Shown here: positions 1-8,594 of the stretch, piece by piece
Position numbering within the stretch: the first letter of the stretch is position 1
Layout: each line of letters begins with the position of its first letter
Source: Chthonomonadia bacterium
GTDB taxonomy: Bacteria > Armatimonadota > HRBIN16
Direction: 5' to 3'
DNA: 64,000 nucleotides
Assembly: GCA_013314755.1 (NCBI GenBank)
Contig: JABUFA010000008.1
Coordinates: 49,080-113,079, forward strand
Position numbers and translations under genes: made by a program
The notes under the pieces: generated by a model
Told to the model about the DNA's origin: nothing
Seen by the model: only the letters and a program-made list of their open reading frames with translations
Databases searched by the model: none

Positions 1-455
1 CGGCGAGCCGGTGAACCCGCTGTAACAGGGTTGCCGCTTTACCGATAGGCACCTGACCCCCAGCCCTCCCGCGCGAGATAGCCCCCCTGTCATCCCCCCG
101 CAAGCAGGGACAGTGCGTCCTCGCCTGCGGGGAGGTCAGGAGGGGCTGTTCTGCGTCACTGGGCAACCACAGGGGGTTGCCCCTACAACATCTTTTGGAG
201 GGCGAGGCTCCTGCCGAGCCGTGTATGAGTCCCTCCCCGCCTGCGGGGAGGTCAGGAGGGGCTATGCAGGGTCGGCTCACCGGGAGGTTCGCCCTCCAGC
301 ATGAGGGGTCACCTCTCCCCGCGTCGGGGAGAGGCTGGGAGAGGGGTTTACTCCGTGTTTCCCTCTCCTTGTGGGAGAGGGTCAGGGTGAGGGCTTCTTT
401 CCATCCTCTCCCCGCGTCGGGGAGAGGTCTGGAGAGGGGTCTATGCAATGCCACC
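1..455. repeat. Intergenic mosaic of REP-like palindromes
   Basis: No gene is supported here. The stretch is packed with GC-rich inverted repeats: GGGCAACC/GGTTGCCC at 162-183; GGCTC/GAGCC at 206-220; CTCCCCGC/GCGGGGAG at 233-250, whose right half and flank (238-263) repeat 26 bases identical to 122-147; CCTCTCCCC/GGGGAGAGG with loop GCGTC at 312-334 and again identically at 405-427; and CCCTCTCC/GGAGAGGG at 361-381. Such elements resemble dispersed REP-like intergenic repeats known from many bacterial genomes. They could also end transcription of the TauE gene, which stops at 456. Confidence 0.75.
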
Positions 456-1226
456 TCATCGCCACATATCCCATACCAGCCGCGCCAGTATCGCCGCCAC
501 CGCCCACAGGAAAAACCGGCGGATGAAGGGACTGCCCTGTCGCATCGCCAGGCGACTGCCCAGCCACCCTCCCAGCACGTTCGCCAGCAGGAAGGGAACG
601 GCAAAAAGCCACTGCACGTGTCCCTGCCAGCCAAAGGTAATCAACGCAGCCAGATTGGTGGTGCAGTTCAGCACTTTGGTATGAGCGGTTGCGCTGAGGA
701 AGTCCATCCCTAACAGAGCGGTCATGCCAAACATCATAAAACTGCCCGTGCCCGGACCGAAGAAGCCATCGTATACCCCGCATATCAGCGCAATCAGGCT
801 CAGCACGCGCACAGGGTGCTTCGCGGTGGCGGGCTGATGTGCGGTCACCCCCAGCGACCTGCGCCGCCAGGTATACAGCCACACCGCCACCAGCATCACC
901 ACCACCAAGGGGCGCATGACGGCGGAACTGAGATAGGTTGCCAGCCGCGCCCCCAGTGCGGAGCCGACAAAAGCTGCCACGATGGGCAGATACAGTCTGC
1001 GCCACTGTACGTGTCCGCCGCGGGTGTACTGCCACGCCGCCATCGTGGTGCCGCTGATGGCGATAAGCTTGTTTGTGCCCAGAACCGTCGCCGGGGCGAA
1101 CTGGGGAAACAGCAGAAGCAGAGCGGGTATCTGAATCAACCCGCCGCCGCCCACAATGGCGTCAAAAAAGCCCGCCCCCAGCGAGGCAAAACACATCAAA
1201 AGCGTGTTGGGCGATAGCAGGCTCAT
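456..1226 (-). CDS. TauE/SafE family sulfite exporter-like permease
   Basis: A 256-residue integral membrane protein with about eight hydrophobic segments. Its N-terminal segment FDAIVGGGGLIQIPALL and the second-half repeat YDGFFGPGTGSF are the paired Gly-rich motifs typical of the TauE/SafE (YfcA) family. Members move sulfite, organosulfonates or other anions across the inner membrane, and the substrate here cannot be read from sequence. The ATG at 1226 overlaps the kinase stop by four bases, so it is the last gene of the four-gene minus operon and is probably translationally coupled. Its position after a PhoBR-like pair suggests regulated anion transport, which is an inference. Confidence 0.9.
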   Translation of the reverse strand: MSLLSPNTLLMCFASLGAGFFDAIVGGGGLIQIPALLLLFPQFAPATVLGTNKLIAISGTTMAAWQYTRGGHVQWRRLYLPIVAAFVGSALGARLATYLSSAVMRPLVVVMLVAVWLYTWRRRSLGVTAHQPATAKHPVRVLSLIALICGVYDGFFGPGTGSFMMFGMTALLGMDFLSATAHTKVLNCTTNLAALITFGWQGHVQWLFAVPFLLANVLGGWLGSRLAMRQGSPFIRRFFLWAVAAILARLVWDMWR

Positions 1227-2413
1227 GAGGCGGAGTTACTCTCCTTCGGTTGCGGGCAGGTATCAGGAAACACCACACCAAAGCGACTGCCCACGTTCAT
1301 CTCGCTTTCCACCCACACCCGCCCTCCGTGTGCCTCCACCAGATGCTTCACAATCGACAAACCCAGTCCGGTACCCCCCCTGGCGCGACTGCGTGCCTTG
1401 TCCACGCGATAGAAGCGTTCAAACACCCGTTCCAGATGCTCATGCGGGATGCCGATACCGGTGTCCTCGATAATGATTTCACTGCTGTCCGGGTGTTTGA
1501 CCGCACGGACGAACACCTGCCCGCCCGGACGATTGTATTTGATGGCGTTATCTATCAGGTTCCACAGTATCTGCTCGAGATGGTCACGTTGAGCGCAGAT
1601 GGTGAAGTCCGCCGGCACATCCACGTTGAGGCTCACTTTTGCCTCCTCTGCCTGGGGGCGAACCTGATCGAGCAGGGGACGAAGCACGCTGTGCAGTTTT
1701 ACCTTCTGTACCTGGGGCACGGGGCGTGCCTCTGCCTTCGCCAGCACCAGCAGGTCCTCCGTCATGCGGGTCAGGCGTTCGGTCTGATGCACGATGGTGT
1801 TCAGGAACCTCTGCTGGATGGCGGGGTCATCGGGGGGTGACTCCAGCAGAGCCTCTGCGTTCGCCCGAATCGAAGCCAGCGGAGTGCGCAGCTCGTGCGA
1901 GACGTTCGCCACGAAATCACTGCGGATTTGTTCCAGACGACGCAGTTCGCTGATGTCGGTCAGCACCACCAGATAGGTCGATTCCGCGGCATCGGGAGCG
2001 GTGGGCAGCGGCAGGATGCGCACGAAAACGGTTCGCGTCTGCGGATGGCTGATTTGCAGCTCGGCATGTTGTGGACGCTGTGTCTGGACGCATCGGGTCA
2101 GAAGCAGGTTCAGGTCATAGCACAGCGTGCGCTGGAGCAGGGTTCGCCCCAGAAGCCCTTCACCGAGCAGGCGGATAGCGGCAGGGTTGGCGGAGGTAAT
2201 CACGCCCTCTGCCGTTACCAGCATCACCGCGTCCTGCAGAGATTCCATCACATGCTGGAGCAGGGAGCGATAGTGCTGAAGTTCCGCCGAGGTCTGCTCA
2301 TATCGCTGTTCTAACGGGGCAACCTGCTCCTCCGTACGACGCAGTTTAATCGCCAGCACCATGACCGCCACACCGAGCACCAGCACCAGCAGCCATGGCA
2401 ATAGTGCAATCAT
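1223..2413 (-). CDS. PhoR-like sensor histidine kinase
   Basis: 396 residues. One N-terminal membrane segment (about 4-23) is followed by a short coiled linker and a PAS-like domain (about 50-155). The HisKA domain has the phospho-acceptor H173 in NVSHELRTPLAS. The ATPase domain shows the N box (NLIDNAIKYN, about 285), G1 DTGIGIP (about 317), FERFYR, and G2 GTGLGLS (about 347). The architecture matches the PhoR group: membrane anchored, cytoplasmic PAS, no periplasmic sensor loop. It starts four bases after the response regulator stop, so the two form a cognate pair. The signal is not known, and phosphate is only the default guess for this architecture. Confidence 0.95.
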   Translation of the reverse strand: MIALLPWLLVLVLGVAVMVLAIKLRRTEEQVAPLEQRYEQTSAELQHYRSLLQHVMESLQDAVMLVTAEGVITSANPAAIRLLGEGLLGRTLLQRTLCYDLNLLLTRCVQTQRPQHAELQISHPQTRTVFVRILPLPTAPDAAESTYLVVLTDISELRRLEQIRSDFVANVSHELRTPLASIRANAEALLESPPDDPAIQQRFLNTIVHQTERLTRMTEDLLVLAKAEARPVPQVQKVKLHSVLRPLLDQVRPQAEEAKVSLNVDVPADFTICAQRDHLEQILWNLIDNAIKYNRPGGQVFVRAVKHPDSSEIIIEDTGIGIPHEHLERVFERFYRVDKARSRARGGTGLGLSIVKHLVEAHGGRVWVESEMNVGSRFGVVFPDTCPQPKESNSAS

Positions 2414-2416
2414 TCT

Positions 2417-3094
2417 TCATCCCCGAAACTTGTAGCCCACTCCCCGCACCGTCAGCAGATACTTCGGTTTGCGTGGGTTTGGCTCGATCTTCTCGCGAAG
2501 CCAGTGGATGTGTACGTCCACCGTGCGCTCTTCGATGTACTTATCTTCACCCCACACACGGTCCAGCAGGGTCTGACGCGAAAAGACCTGCCCGGGGTGC
2601 TCCATCAGGAAGCGCAGCAGTTCGAACTCTTTAGGTGAGAGGTTCAACAGCCTGTCGCCCAGCCGGGCTTCATACTGATTGACATCCACCGTGAGGTCTC
2701 CCGCTTTCAACACGGGACCGGCGGGAGCGGAGGAGGCTGAAGCCCGCCTCATCACCGACCGGATGCGCGCCATCAGCTCGCGCATGCTGAACGGCTTGGT
2801 GATGTAGTCGTCCGCGCCGATTTCCAGCCCCACCACGCGGTCGCCCTCTGCCCCTCTGGCGGTTAACATGATGATGGGCACGTTACTCTGTTTGCGCAGA
2901 ATCTGGCAGACCTCAAAGCCGCTTCGCGTGGGCAGCATCACGTCCAGAATGACCAGGTCGGGGTTCTGCTCGTTGAAGAGCTGGATTGCCTGTTCGGAGT
3001 CGGTTGCAGTGATGACCTCGAACCCCTCGCGCTGGAGCGCATACTGCAGGGCGTCCAGCAACGGTTGTTCGTCGTCCACGACCAGGGCTTTCAT
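2417..3094 (-). CDS. OmpR/PhoB family response regulator
   Basis: 225 residues with a complete receiver domain: the acidic pair D7/D8, phospho-acceptor D51 in LVILDVMLP, T78 and K100 in the YITKPF motif. A C-terminal winged-helix DNA-binding domain (about 130-225) contains the family's typical RTVDVHIHWLREK and TVRGVGYKF. It lies 13 bases after the barrel-sandwich gene and just before its partner kinase. It most likely binds direct repeats upstream of target genes once phosphorylated. The sequence gives no direct view of its regulon. Confidence 0.96.
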   Translation of the reverse strand: MKALVVDDEQPLLDALQYALQREGFEVITATDSEQAIQLFNEQNPDLVILDVMLPTRSGFEVCQILRKQSNVPIIMLTARGAEGDRVVGLEIGADDYITKPFSMRELMARIRSVMRRASASSAPAGPVLKAGDLTVDVNQYEARLGDRLLNLSPKEFELLRFLMEHPGQVFSRQTLLDRVWGEDKYIEERTVDVHIHWLREKIEPNPRKPKYLLTVRGVGYKFRG

Positions 3095-3107
3095 CGCATT
3101 TCCCTGC

Positions 3108-4235
3108 TCACTCCGCGATAATCTCTACGTTGGCGCGGGGAACCACCACGCGCTCGCCGTCCTCCAGCTGCGCCTCCAGCACGCGCACCATCGCGCCGGT
3201 AGGTATCTCCACCAGCTGCGGCGGCAGGGCGGTCACCGTCGCCAGCTTGCCGAAGTACGGCTCGCGGATGATGCGGATATGACTGCCGACCTCCAGTACC
3301 TGCGCCTCGAACGCGGCGCGCGGCAGAGGCTCGTTCGCCAGCTCAGGACGGGGTACTATCACCTCGGGGCGGATGACGCCGGCGCGAATCTGCGTGGCGC
3401 CGTTGATGGATGCCATCCTGCCCTCCAGACTGCGAAGCAGGTTGAAGGTGCGCTGTGCCATCCGAATCTCCCCGAAACCTTCGGTGAGAATAAGCGTCAG
3501 CGGGATGTCTTCATGCCCGGTGATAGCCACGCCGATATCGTAGCCCAGAAACTCCACCAGGTCGGTGTCCAGCGTGCCGCCCACCACGATACCCACAACG
3601 CCCATCTCTCCCGCTTTGCGCAGAGCGGAACCCGAGATGAAACTGCCCCCCACAATCACCTTGCCTGCGAGGTCGGGAGTTATCATTCCATCGGTGATCG
3701 GCTCATCGGGGCTGTTCACCAGCATTTTGATTTCGCCCAGTCGCTCGCCGCCCACGCCAAAGATGCCCTGCACCAGCGAGCCGTGCGTCTCGATCACCAC
3801 GCCTTCCTGCGGGATAACCTCCACCACTTTGCCCGCGATGTATGCCCTCACCTCTAAGGGGGTGGGTTTCTCCCGGATGCCCACGTGTCCCGACACTTCG
3901 GAGATAAGCTCCACCGTGCCCTCAATGGGCGATTTGACCTCACTGCGGAACAAACCGAACAGCCCGCGCGACTCGGCGATCACCGTGCCCACCTGCACCT
4001 CGTCGCCTACTTTTACCTTCAGCATCCGGGGCAGCTCGTCCGGTTGCACACCCAGCTGTTCCGCCACTCGAACCGTCTGCATAATGCCCGGTATCTCCGC
4101 CCGGGCGACAACCGTATCTGGTGTGACCTCCTGCCCCTCCTGCACCGTCACCGTTCCCTTCAGGGGAAGGCGTCGCGTTTTGCGGATCAGGGCATGAGCA
4201 CTTACCGCCAGACCGGGAGTATATGCCGTTCCCAA
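3108..4235 (-). CDS. Barrel-sandwich (RnfC/biotinyl-like) domain protein, function unknown
   Basis: 375 residues with no signal peptide or membrane helix. The N-terminal third reads as repeated barrel-sandwich hybrid segments with PGIMQTVRVAEQLGVQPDEL and KVKVGDEVQVGTVIAES. This resembles the RnfC/biotinyl-lipoyl fold, but I see no lipoyl-lysine motif. A middle alpha/beta region (GKVIVGGSFISGSALRKAGE, about 190-260) and a C-terminal KOW/SH3-like segment (GSHIRIIREPYFGKLATV) follow. The start is read as TTG at 4235 with GGAGG about ten bases upstream. It heads the operon with the PhoBR pair, so it may be a cytoplasmic partner or sensor of that system. No reaction is assigned. Confidence 0.82.
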   Translation of the reverse strand: MGTAYTPGLAVSAHALIRKTRRLPLKGTVTVQEGQEVTPDTVVARAEIPGIMQTVRVAEQLGVQPDELPRMLKVKVGDEVQVGTVIAESRGLFGLFRSEVKSPIEGTVELISEVSGHVGIREKPTPLEVRAYIAGKVVEVIPQEGVVIETHGSLVQGIFGVGGERLGEIKMLVNSPDEPITDGMITPDLAGKVIVGGSFISGSALRKAGEMGVVGIVVGGTLDTDLVEFLGYDIGVAITGHEDIPLTLILTEGFGEIRMAQRTFNLLRSLEGRMASINGATQIRAGVIRPEVIVPRPELANEPLPRAAFEAQVLEVGSHIRIIREPYFGKLATVTALPPQLVEIPTGAMVRVLEAQLEDGERVVVPRANVEIIAE

Positions 4236-4277
4236 TGAGCAGTAACCTCCAGAATCCTTACTTTTTAATCCTTTGCT

Positions 4278-4306
4278 AGTGTATCGTGAGAGAGGCGGTG
4301 TGTCAA
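4278..4306 (-). promoter_or_regulatory. Sigma-70 type promoter of the PhoBR/TauE operon
   Basis: On the minus strand TTGACA (4306-4301), a perfect -35, is followed by a 17-base spacer and TACACT (4283-4278) as -10. Transcription would start near 4271, about 36 bases upstream of the TTG start at 4235. Confidence 0.7.
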
Positions 4307-4452
4307 GTCACGCGCAAAGGAGCGATTGTTAAGGGAGTGTTATGTGGGAATGGTGTTGTATATTATGACCGTATAGGTCATCCCCTGTCACGCTGAAAAG
4401 AAGTGAAGCATCTCACCTTTGAGATTCTTGGCTTCGTGCAGGGGAGCAGTAA

Positions 4453-5319
4453 TCAGACAGACCGATAGTATCGCTCTACTCTCTCCTGAAGTAGCTTGCC
4501 AACTTCTTGGTACTCGCTTTCCTGTCGCGCGAGAAAATATTCTGCCAGTCGCGTCAGGGTGGCGCCACGTCTGAATAGTACCTTGATAATCCCCTGTTCC
4601 CACAGCTCATCTTTCTGTAGTATCTTCTGCCATCGGCTAACAGGCAGGTCCTTGATTTCCCAGAAGCTTTTCTCCGGATTTGAATCGAAGTCTATCTCAG
4701 GTATCATGGGAATATCTTCCTTCCACCGCTTTAACCAATCAATCATCATGTCCCAGTACTCTGGCTTACCAAGAAATGCAAAAATGTCCTTGCCATAGAA
4801 CAGGTGAAGAGGAACTCCATACGACTCTTCAAGCTGCTTCAGCTCGCTTTCGTAATAAACCCTGTTCTTTGCAAGGGAAGGATCGACGAAGTACATTATT
4901 CCGGTCAGGGGGCTATAATGAACGGAAAGGTACGCCAGTTTCTTTCGGAAATTGTCTATTTGCCCACGCTTTTTCGAGGAGTCATGGTCGTCCCGTATTT
5001 TTTGCTCAATAAAGAAGCAGGTTGAACCGTCTGTAAAGAACTGGTCTAAAGACAGTTTCTCCTCGCCGACATGAATGATCTTGGGTAGGTTCGAGAACCC
5101 CATGTCTTCTACCAGATTCTCAATGAATTGCTCTAACGCGCGTCCGAACCTTATCTCGTGAGACTGGAGCAAGTTTTGCAGTATCTTCGTTTCGGGCTTT
5201 GATGGCCTGAACAACCCGAGGAATCTTTCTGGACTCTCGGCAATCTTCTCAAGAAGGTCTCTTTTGCCGTGTTCGAAAATGCAAACGTTCATTATTTCAC
5301 AAAATCTCGAGTAGTCCAT
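4453..5319 (-). CDS. Type II restriction endonuclease, HpyAIV/HinfI-like
   Basis: 288 residues. A PD-(D/E)XK core is visible: an acidic residue near D92 in LSLDQFF and the E105-x-K107 pair in CFFIEQKIRDDHDSSKKRG. The segment after it matches what I recall of HpyAIV/HinfI-type GANTC endonucleases. The gene follows the methyltransferase and overlaps it by 23 bases, the usual layout for a compact type II system. Base composition is clearly more AT-rich than the neighbours (many AAA, GAA and TTT codons), which suggests transfer. The 5'-GANTC-3' specificity is inferred mainly from the methylase. The start is the ATG at 5319; M10 is a possible alternative. Confidence 0.82.
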   Translation of the reverse strand: MDYSRFCEIMNVCIFEHGKRDLLEKIAESPERFLGLFRPSKPETKILQNLLQSHEIRFGRALEQFIENLVEDMGFSNLPKIIHVGEEKLSLDQFFTDGSTCFFIEQKIRDDHDSSKKRGQIDNFRKKLAYLSVHYSPLTGIMYFVDPSLAKNRVYYESELKQLEESYGVPLHLFYGKDIFAFLGKPEYWDMMIDWLKRWKEDIPMIPEIDFDSNPEKSFWEIKDLPVSRWQKILQKDELWEQGIIKVLFRRGATLTRLAEYFLARQESEYQEVGKLLQERVERYYRSV

Positions 5320-6280
5320 CCTCGGTTTCCTCTACATTTAGGTGTTGGCTGGCTATCATTTCAATGGACGGGCGAAGGTCTATGGTTTTCAGAGGATGGT
5401 TGAACCTTTTTTGGATCCACTCCACGTACTTTGGGTTGATTTCAATCAACACAAAGTTCCTGTTGAGTGCCCTAGCAACATATCCCGTTGTACCTACCCC
5501 AGCAACAGGGTCCAGGATTAGAGAACCTTCATGGGTGGAAGTAAGAATCACTCGCTTCAACAGCTCAATGGGTTTCTGCGTGGAATGTACCTTCCTGCCC
5601 ATCTCATCCTTCAGTCGCTCTTTGCCGTTGCACAGCGGAAGCACCCACACATTCGCCCCTACCTTGCCAATGCCGAGCTGCTTTGCCTGTTCCTTGTTGA
5701 ACACGTACTTCTTGGCGTTTTTGTCTTTCACAGCCCATATCAGGGTCTCGGTGGCATTGGTGAAGCGAACGCTCAGCCAGTTGGGCATCGGATTGGTTTT
5801 GACCCAGATGACATCGTTTAATATCCAGTATCCGAGGTCCTGCATGATCTTGCCTATCCTAAAAATACTGTGATACGTTGCTATTACCCAGATGGTTGCG
5901 TTGGGCTTCATGACCCTTTTTACTTGGGTCAGCAGTTCACTGATAAACCTATCGTAAGCCTCAAAAGAGGGAAACTTATCCCACTCGTCGTCAACGCCCT
6001 CTACAACGGTCTTAACCGTCCACCTTTTGAGCTCTTTCTTCGGAAGCTGCAGGAAGTAGGGAGGATCGATGAATACCATATCAAACACTTCTTCAGGCAG
6101 TTTCTTCAACACTTTCAGTGCGTCACCCAGGATAACGCCATTCATCACCTCTTCAATGGTGTAGGTTTGCCTCTGCTCGCAATCGGAAATGGACTTTATC
6201 TGGTCGGCTTGACCAGCATCCTCCATTGCAAACAAAGTGTTTGTCTCACTCACCTTTTCATTCTTGGTAGTGTATGCCAT
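5297..6280 (-). CDS. DNA adenine methyltransferase, M.HinfI/CcrM-like (predicted GANTC)
   Basis: 327 residues of beta-class N6-adenine methyltransferase. Motif IV DPPY is at 72-75. It is followed by GVDDEWDKFPSF, the tract ILNDVIWVKTNPMPNW and HSTQKPIELL, all close to the M.HinfI/CcrM type. The AdoMet motif I lies at 257-266 as DPVAGVGTTG, where the usual phenylalanine(s) of DPFFGSGTT are replaced by V-A; this is unusual but may still work. It protects host DNA from the overlapping endonuclease gene. A start at 6280 is supported by a purine-rich GAGGGAGAG upstream. The C-terminal extension beyond the catalytic core is short, unlike CcrM's roughly 80-residue tail, which favours an R-M role over cell-cycle methylation. 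Confidence 0.9.
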   Translation of the reverse strand: MAYTTKNEKVSETNTLFAMEDAGQADQIKSISDCEQRQTYTIEEVMNGVILGDALKVLKKLPEEVFDMVFIDPPYFLQLPKKELKRWTVKTVVEGVDDEWDKFPSFEAYDRFISELLTQVKRVMKPNATIWVIATYHSIFRIGKIMQDLGYWILNDVIWVKTNPMPNWLSVRFTNATETLIWAVKDKNAKKYVFNKEQAKQLGIGKVGANVWVLPLCNGKERLKDEMGRKVHSTQKPIELLKRVILTSTHEGSLILDPVAGVGTTGYVARALNRNFVLIEINPKYVEWIQKRFNHPLKTIDLRPSIEMIASQHLNVEETEDGLLEIL

Positions 6281-6587
6281 GCTCTCTCCCTCATCCTGCG
6301 CTCAAGTGCAGGCTATCTCTTACAGCCAGTTGAAAGAAGCCGAGACGACTTATGCCGGCAGCAGCTCGCTCTATCATCCGGGCACTGTCAACCTCGCAAG
6401 TAGTAAGTTATCAGAAGGCAAAGGCTTTGTCAAGACAAGCAGCGTCTCATGTCATAGCTCAGAGCACGCATTCACGATACAGAATCGCTTCCTTCAGCGA
6501 AACAGCAATTCAGACGTCGCAGGCAGGAAAGGGCGCCGACGCTACGAAGAGTGGTGTACAGAGTGCATCGCTGACAGGAGGCTGAAG
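6281..6587. other. Divergent intergenic region, no gene seen
   Basis: These 307 bases separate the minus-strand methyltransferase from the plus-strand glycosidase-like gene and should hold both promoters. An open frame continues upstream of 6588 in the glycosidase frame, but it lacks a ribosome site and would bury the signal peptide. No confident -10/-35 pair was found for either direction. Confidence 0.4.
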
Positions 6588-8594
6588 ATGGGTCGGGCAA
6601 TGGCGGCTCTGCTCGTTTTTTGCTGTGCGCTCTGCCTGGCGCAAAACCCCCTCACCAACGGCGGGTTTGAACTGCTGGACACACAGGGCAGACCGATAGA
6701 CTGGCAACTGCTGGGCGAAACCGTTACGGTAACCACCGATGCGCACTCCGGCAGATACGCCCTGCGCTTTGAACGCGGCACCGGGCGCAACGTGCCACCC
6801 GAAATCGGCTTGAACCGGGACTGGCAACCCGATAGCGGACAGCAGGGCAGGATGCTTGCCGAACGCAAAGGGGGCATCGTGTTCTGGTATAAACTGCTCT
6901 CCGCTTCGCCGGGCGCGTCGGTCAGCATTCAGGTCATCCCCATGAGCGCACGTCCCTTTGAGGACACCGGCTCTTCGCGCGCGATTTACCAGATACCGCT
7001 TCGCCATGCGGGCGATGGACGGTGGCACCAGGGCAAGCTCGTATACGACTTCACCGATAACCCAAAGGTCAAATGGGTGCATGTGGGCGTGCGATTGACG
7101 GGCGGAGCCGCCGTGCTGATTGTGGACGACATGGAGTACGTGGCGCAGGTGGGCGCGGTGTTGCAGTTTGAAAAGATGCACTTCTATCCCGACCGGTCTA
7201 CTCCGCATCGCGCAGGGATGTTCACCGCCAGCGTGACCAACAACGGCGACGCGCCCGCCCAGCCCGTGCAGGTGCAGATTCGCGTCCCTGAAGGATGGCA
7301 GGTAGAGCCTTTGCGCGTTCCGCAGGCGCGTGCCATCGCCCCGGGCGACGGAATCGTGTACCGATGGCTGGTGAAAGGCGTGCTGAAACCCGCCACCCTG
7401 CGATTGACCGCTACCGACGGCACGGATACCGTGCAGGACGAGTTTGCGCTGTCGCCCCGCGTGGATCTGGAGAGCGTGCTGATGAAGCCCGCCATGGTGG
7501 CGCCCGGGGGGACGGCAGAGGTTATTGCGACATTACATAACCGTGGGAGCGCGATAGCGGAGGGAATTGCTCTGTCCGCTCAGGTGGTGACGGGGCGCAC
7601 GCTGAGCCTGCTCTCGCCAGCCACACAGCGAGTGCCCGCCATTGCGCCCGGCAGAAAGGCGCAGGTACGCTGGAAGATACGCGCGGGCAGGTCGCTGGGC
7701 GAGTGGCAGGTAGTCTGCCATCTGCCGACCAAAGGAGAATCCACGCAGAAGGCGAACGCCTCGCTTATCGTGACGGATGCCCTGAATAGACCAGCGGAGC
7801 ATGTGGCAGGCACGTTGTGGATACGACGCGGCTCTGACCGAATCGTTGGCGAACTGCGCGTCGGCAACCGACTGATGGCGCGAATGCCTCACTTAGGCAG
7901 TGTGGTGGTGCGTCTGCCGGATGGTTCGGTGCAGCGGCTCTTCCCGCGCTACGGGATACCGATTTCCCGTGGTCGAAAGGAGCATCGGCTACTCACCGGG
8001 AGCGCTCGCGACCGCGCCGGCGCACGCTGGACGTTCACCCTGTCGGTTAGCGTTTTGGACAGGTATGCGCTGAGGTTGGAATATGCCTGTGCACCCGATA
8101 GACCGCGACAGGTGCTGGCGTTCGAGGGACCTATTCTGCTGGCAGGCGATGGAAGCACCGCCGACGCCAAGAGCGAAGCCCTCTTCCCCGGGTTGGAGTG
8201 GTTGGTCGCCGACGAAGTGAGCAGCAGCGACCTCGATATCGCCGCCGACCACCCTGACCGCATCCGCTTCGTACCCCATCCGCATAAGGTGACCATTCCC
8301 GCGATGGGCGTAAGGACACCAGTGGGCGTGGTGGGGCTGTTGTGGAACGTGCACGACCGCTGGAGTAGAGAACATGCTCTGCCTCAGCCCGTGTTTGCCG
8401 TGCCCGACCGGCTGAAAGGAACCGCCACCCACCGGCTGGGACTGATAGCGCCCAATGTGCCCACAGGTCTCGGAGAGAACCGTCTGACCGCCCAAAAGCC
8501 CTTCGTGGTAACGCATGGCGACTCTCTACGCCTGAACGCAGTGGTGGTCACCGACCCGCAGGCGAAAGATGCGCTGAGCGTGATAGACCGCTGA
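6588..8594 (+). CDS. Secreted glycosidase-like protein, N-terminal part (cut by in-frame TGA)
   Basis: 668 codons before a TGA at 8592-8594. The start at 6588 is chosen because AGGAGG lies just upstream and because it gives a clean signal peptide ending near CLAQ (about residues 1-18). Residues about 19-180 look like a carbohydrate-binding beta-sandwich (NPLTNGGFE opening). Two CARDB/Ig-like domains follow (TASVTNNGDAPAQPV; ATLHNRGSAIAEG), then a beta-rich region. The reading frame continues without any break after the TGA into the next entry (DR-stop-FALFTADPP), so the two are halves of one gene of about 1,283 codons. Either this is a nonsense-mutated pseudogene, an assembly error, or the stop is read through. 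It is probably exported and acts on polysaccharide; the substrate is unknown. Confidence 0.8.
   Translation: MGRAMAALLVFCCALCLAQNPLTNGGFELLDTQGRPIDWQLLGETVTVTTDAHSGRYALRFERGTGRNVPPEIGLNRDWQPDSGQQGRMLAERKGGIVFWYKLLSASPGASVSIQVIPMSARPFEDTGSSRAIYQIPLRHAGDGRWHQGKLVYDFTDNPKVKWVHVGVRLTGGAAVLIVDDMEYVAQVGAVLQFEKMHFYPDRSTPHRAGMFTASVTNNGDAPAQPVQVQIRVPEGWQVEPLRVPQARAIAPGDGIVYRWLVKGVLKPATLRLTATDGTDTVQDEFALSPRVDLESVLMKPAMVAPGGTAEVIATLHNRGSAIAEGIALSAQVVTGRTLSLLSPATQRVPAIAPGRKAQVRWKIRAGRSLGEWQVVCHLPTKGESTQKANASLIVTDALNRPAEHVAGTLWIRRGSDRIVGELRVGNRLMARMPHLGSVVVRLPDGSVQRLFPRYGIPISRGRKEHRLLTGSARDRAGARWTFTLSVSVLDRYALRLEYACAPDRPRQVLAFEGPILLAGDGSTADAKSEALFPGLEWLVADEVSSSDLDIAADHPDRIRFVPHPHKVTIPAMGVRTPVGVVGLLWNVHDRWSREHALPQPVFAVPDRLKGTATHRLGLIAPNVPTGLGENRLTAQKPFVVTHGDSLRLNAVVVTDPQAKDALSVIDR

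Noticed and set aside
4307..4452. Inverted repeat ATGACC/GGTCAT near 4364-4380 as a terminator for the endonuclease gene
   Set aside because: Only six paired bases and no T-run on the relevant strand.
6237..6587. Upstream extension of the glycosidase frame by 117 codons
   Set aside because: It lacks a ribosome site and would hide the signal peptide at 6588.
8592..8594. Selenocysteine at the in-frame TGA
   Set aside because: No selenocysteine-type enzyme family or convincing SECIS-like hairpin directly after the codon was seen; Trp-to-stop fits better.
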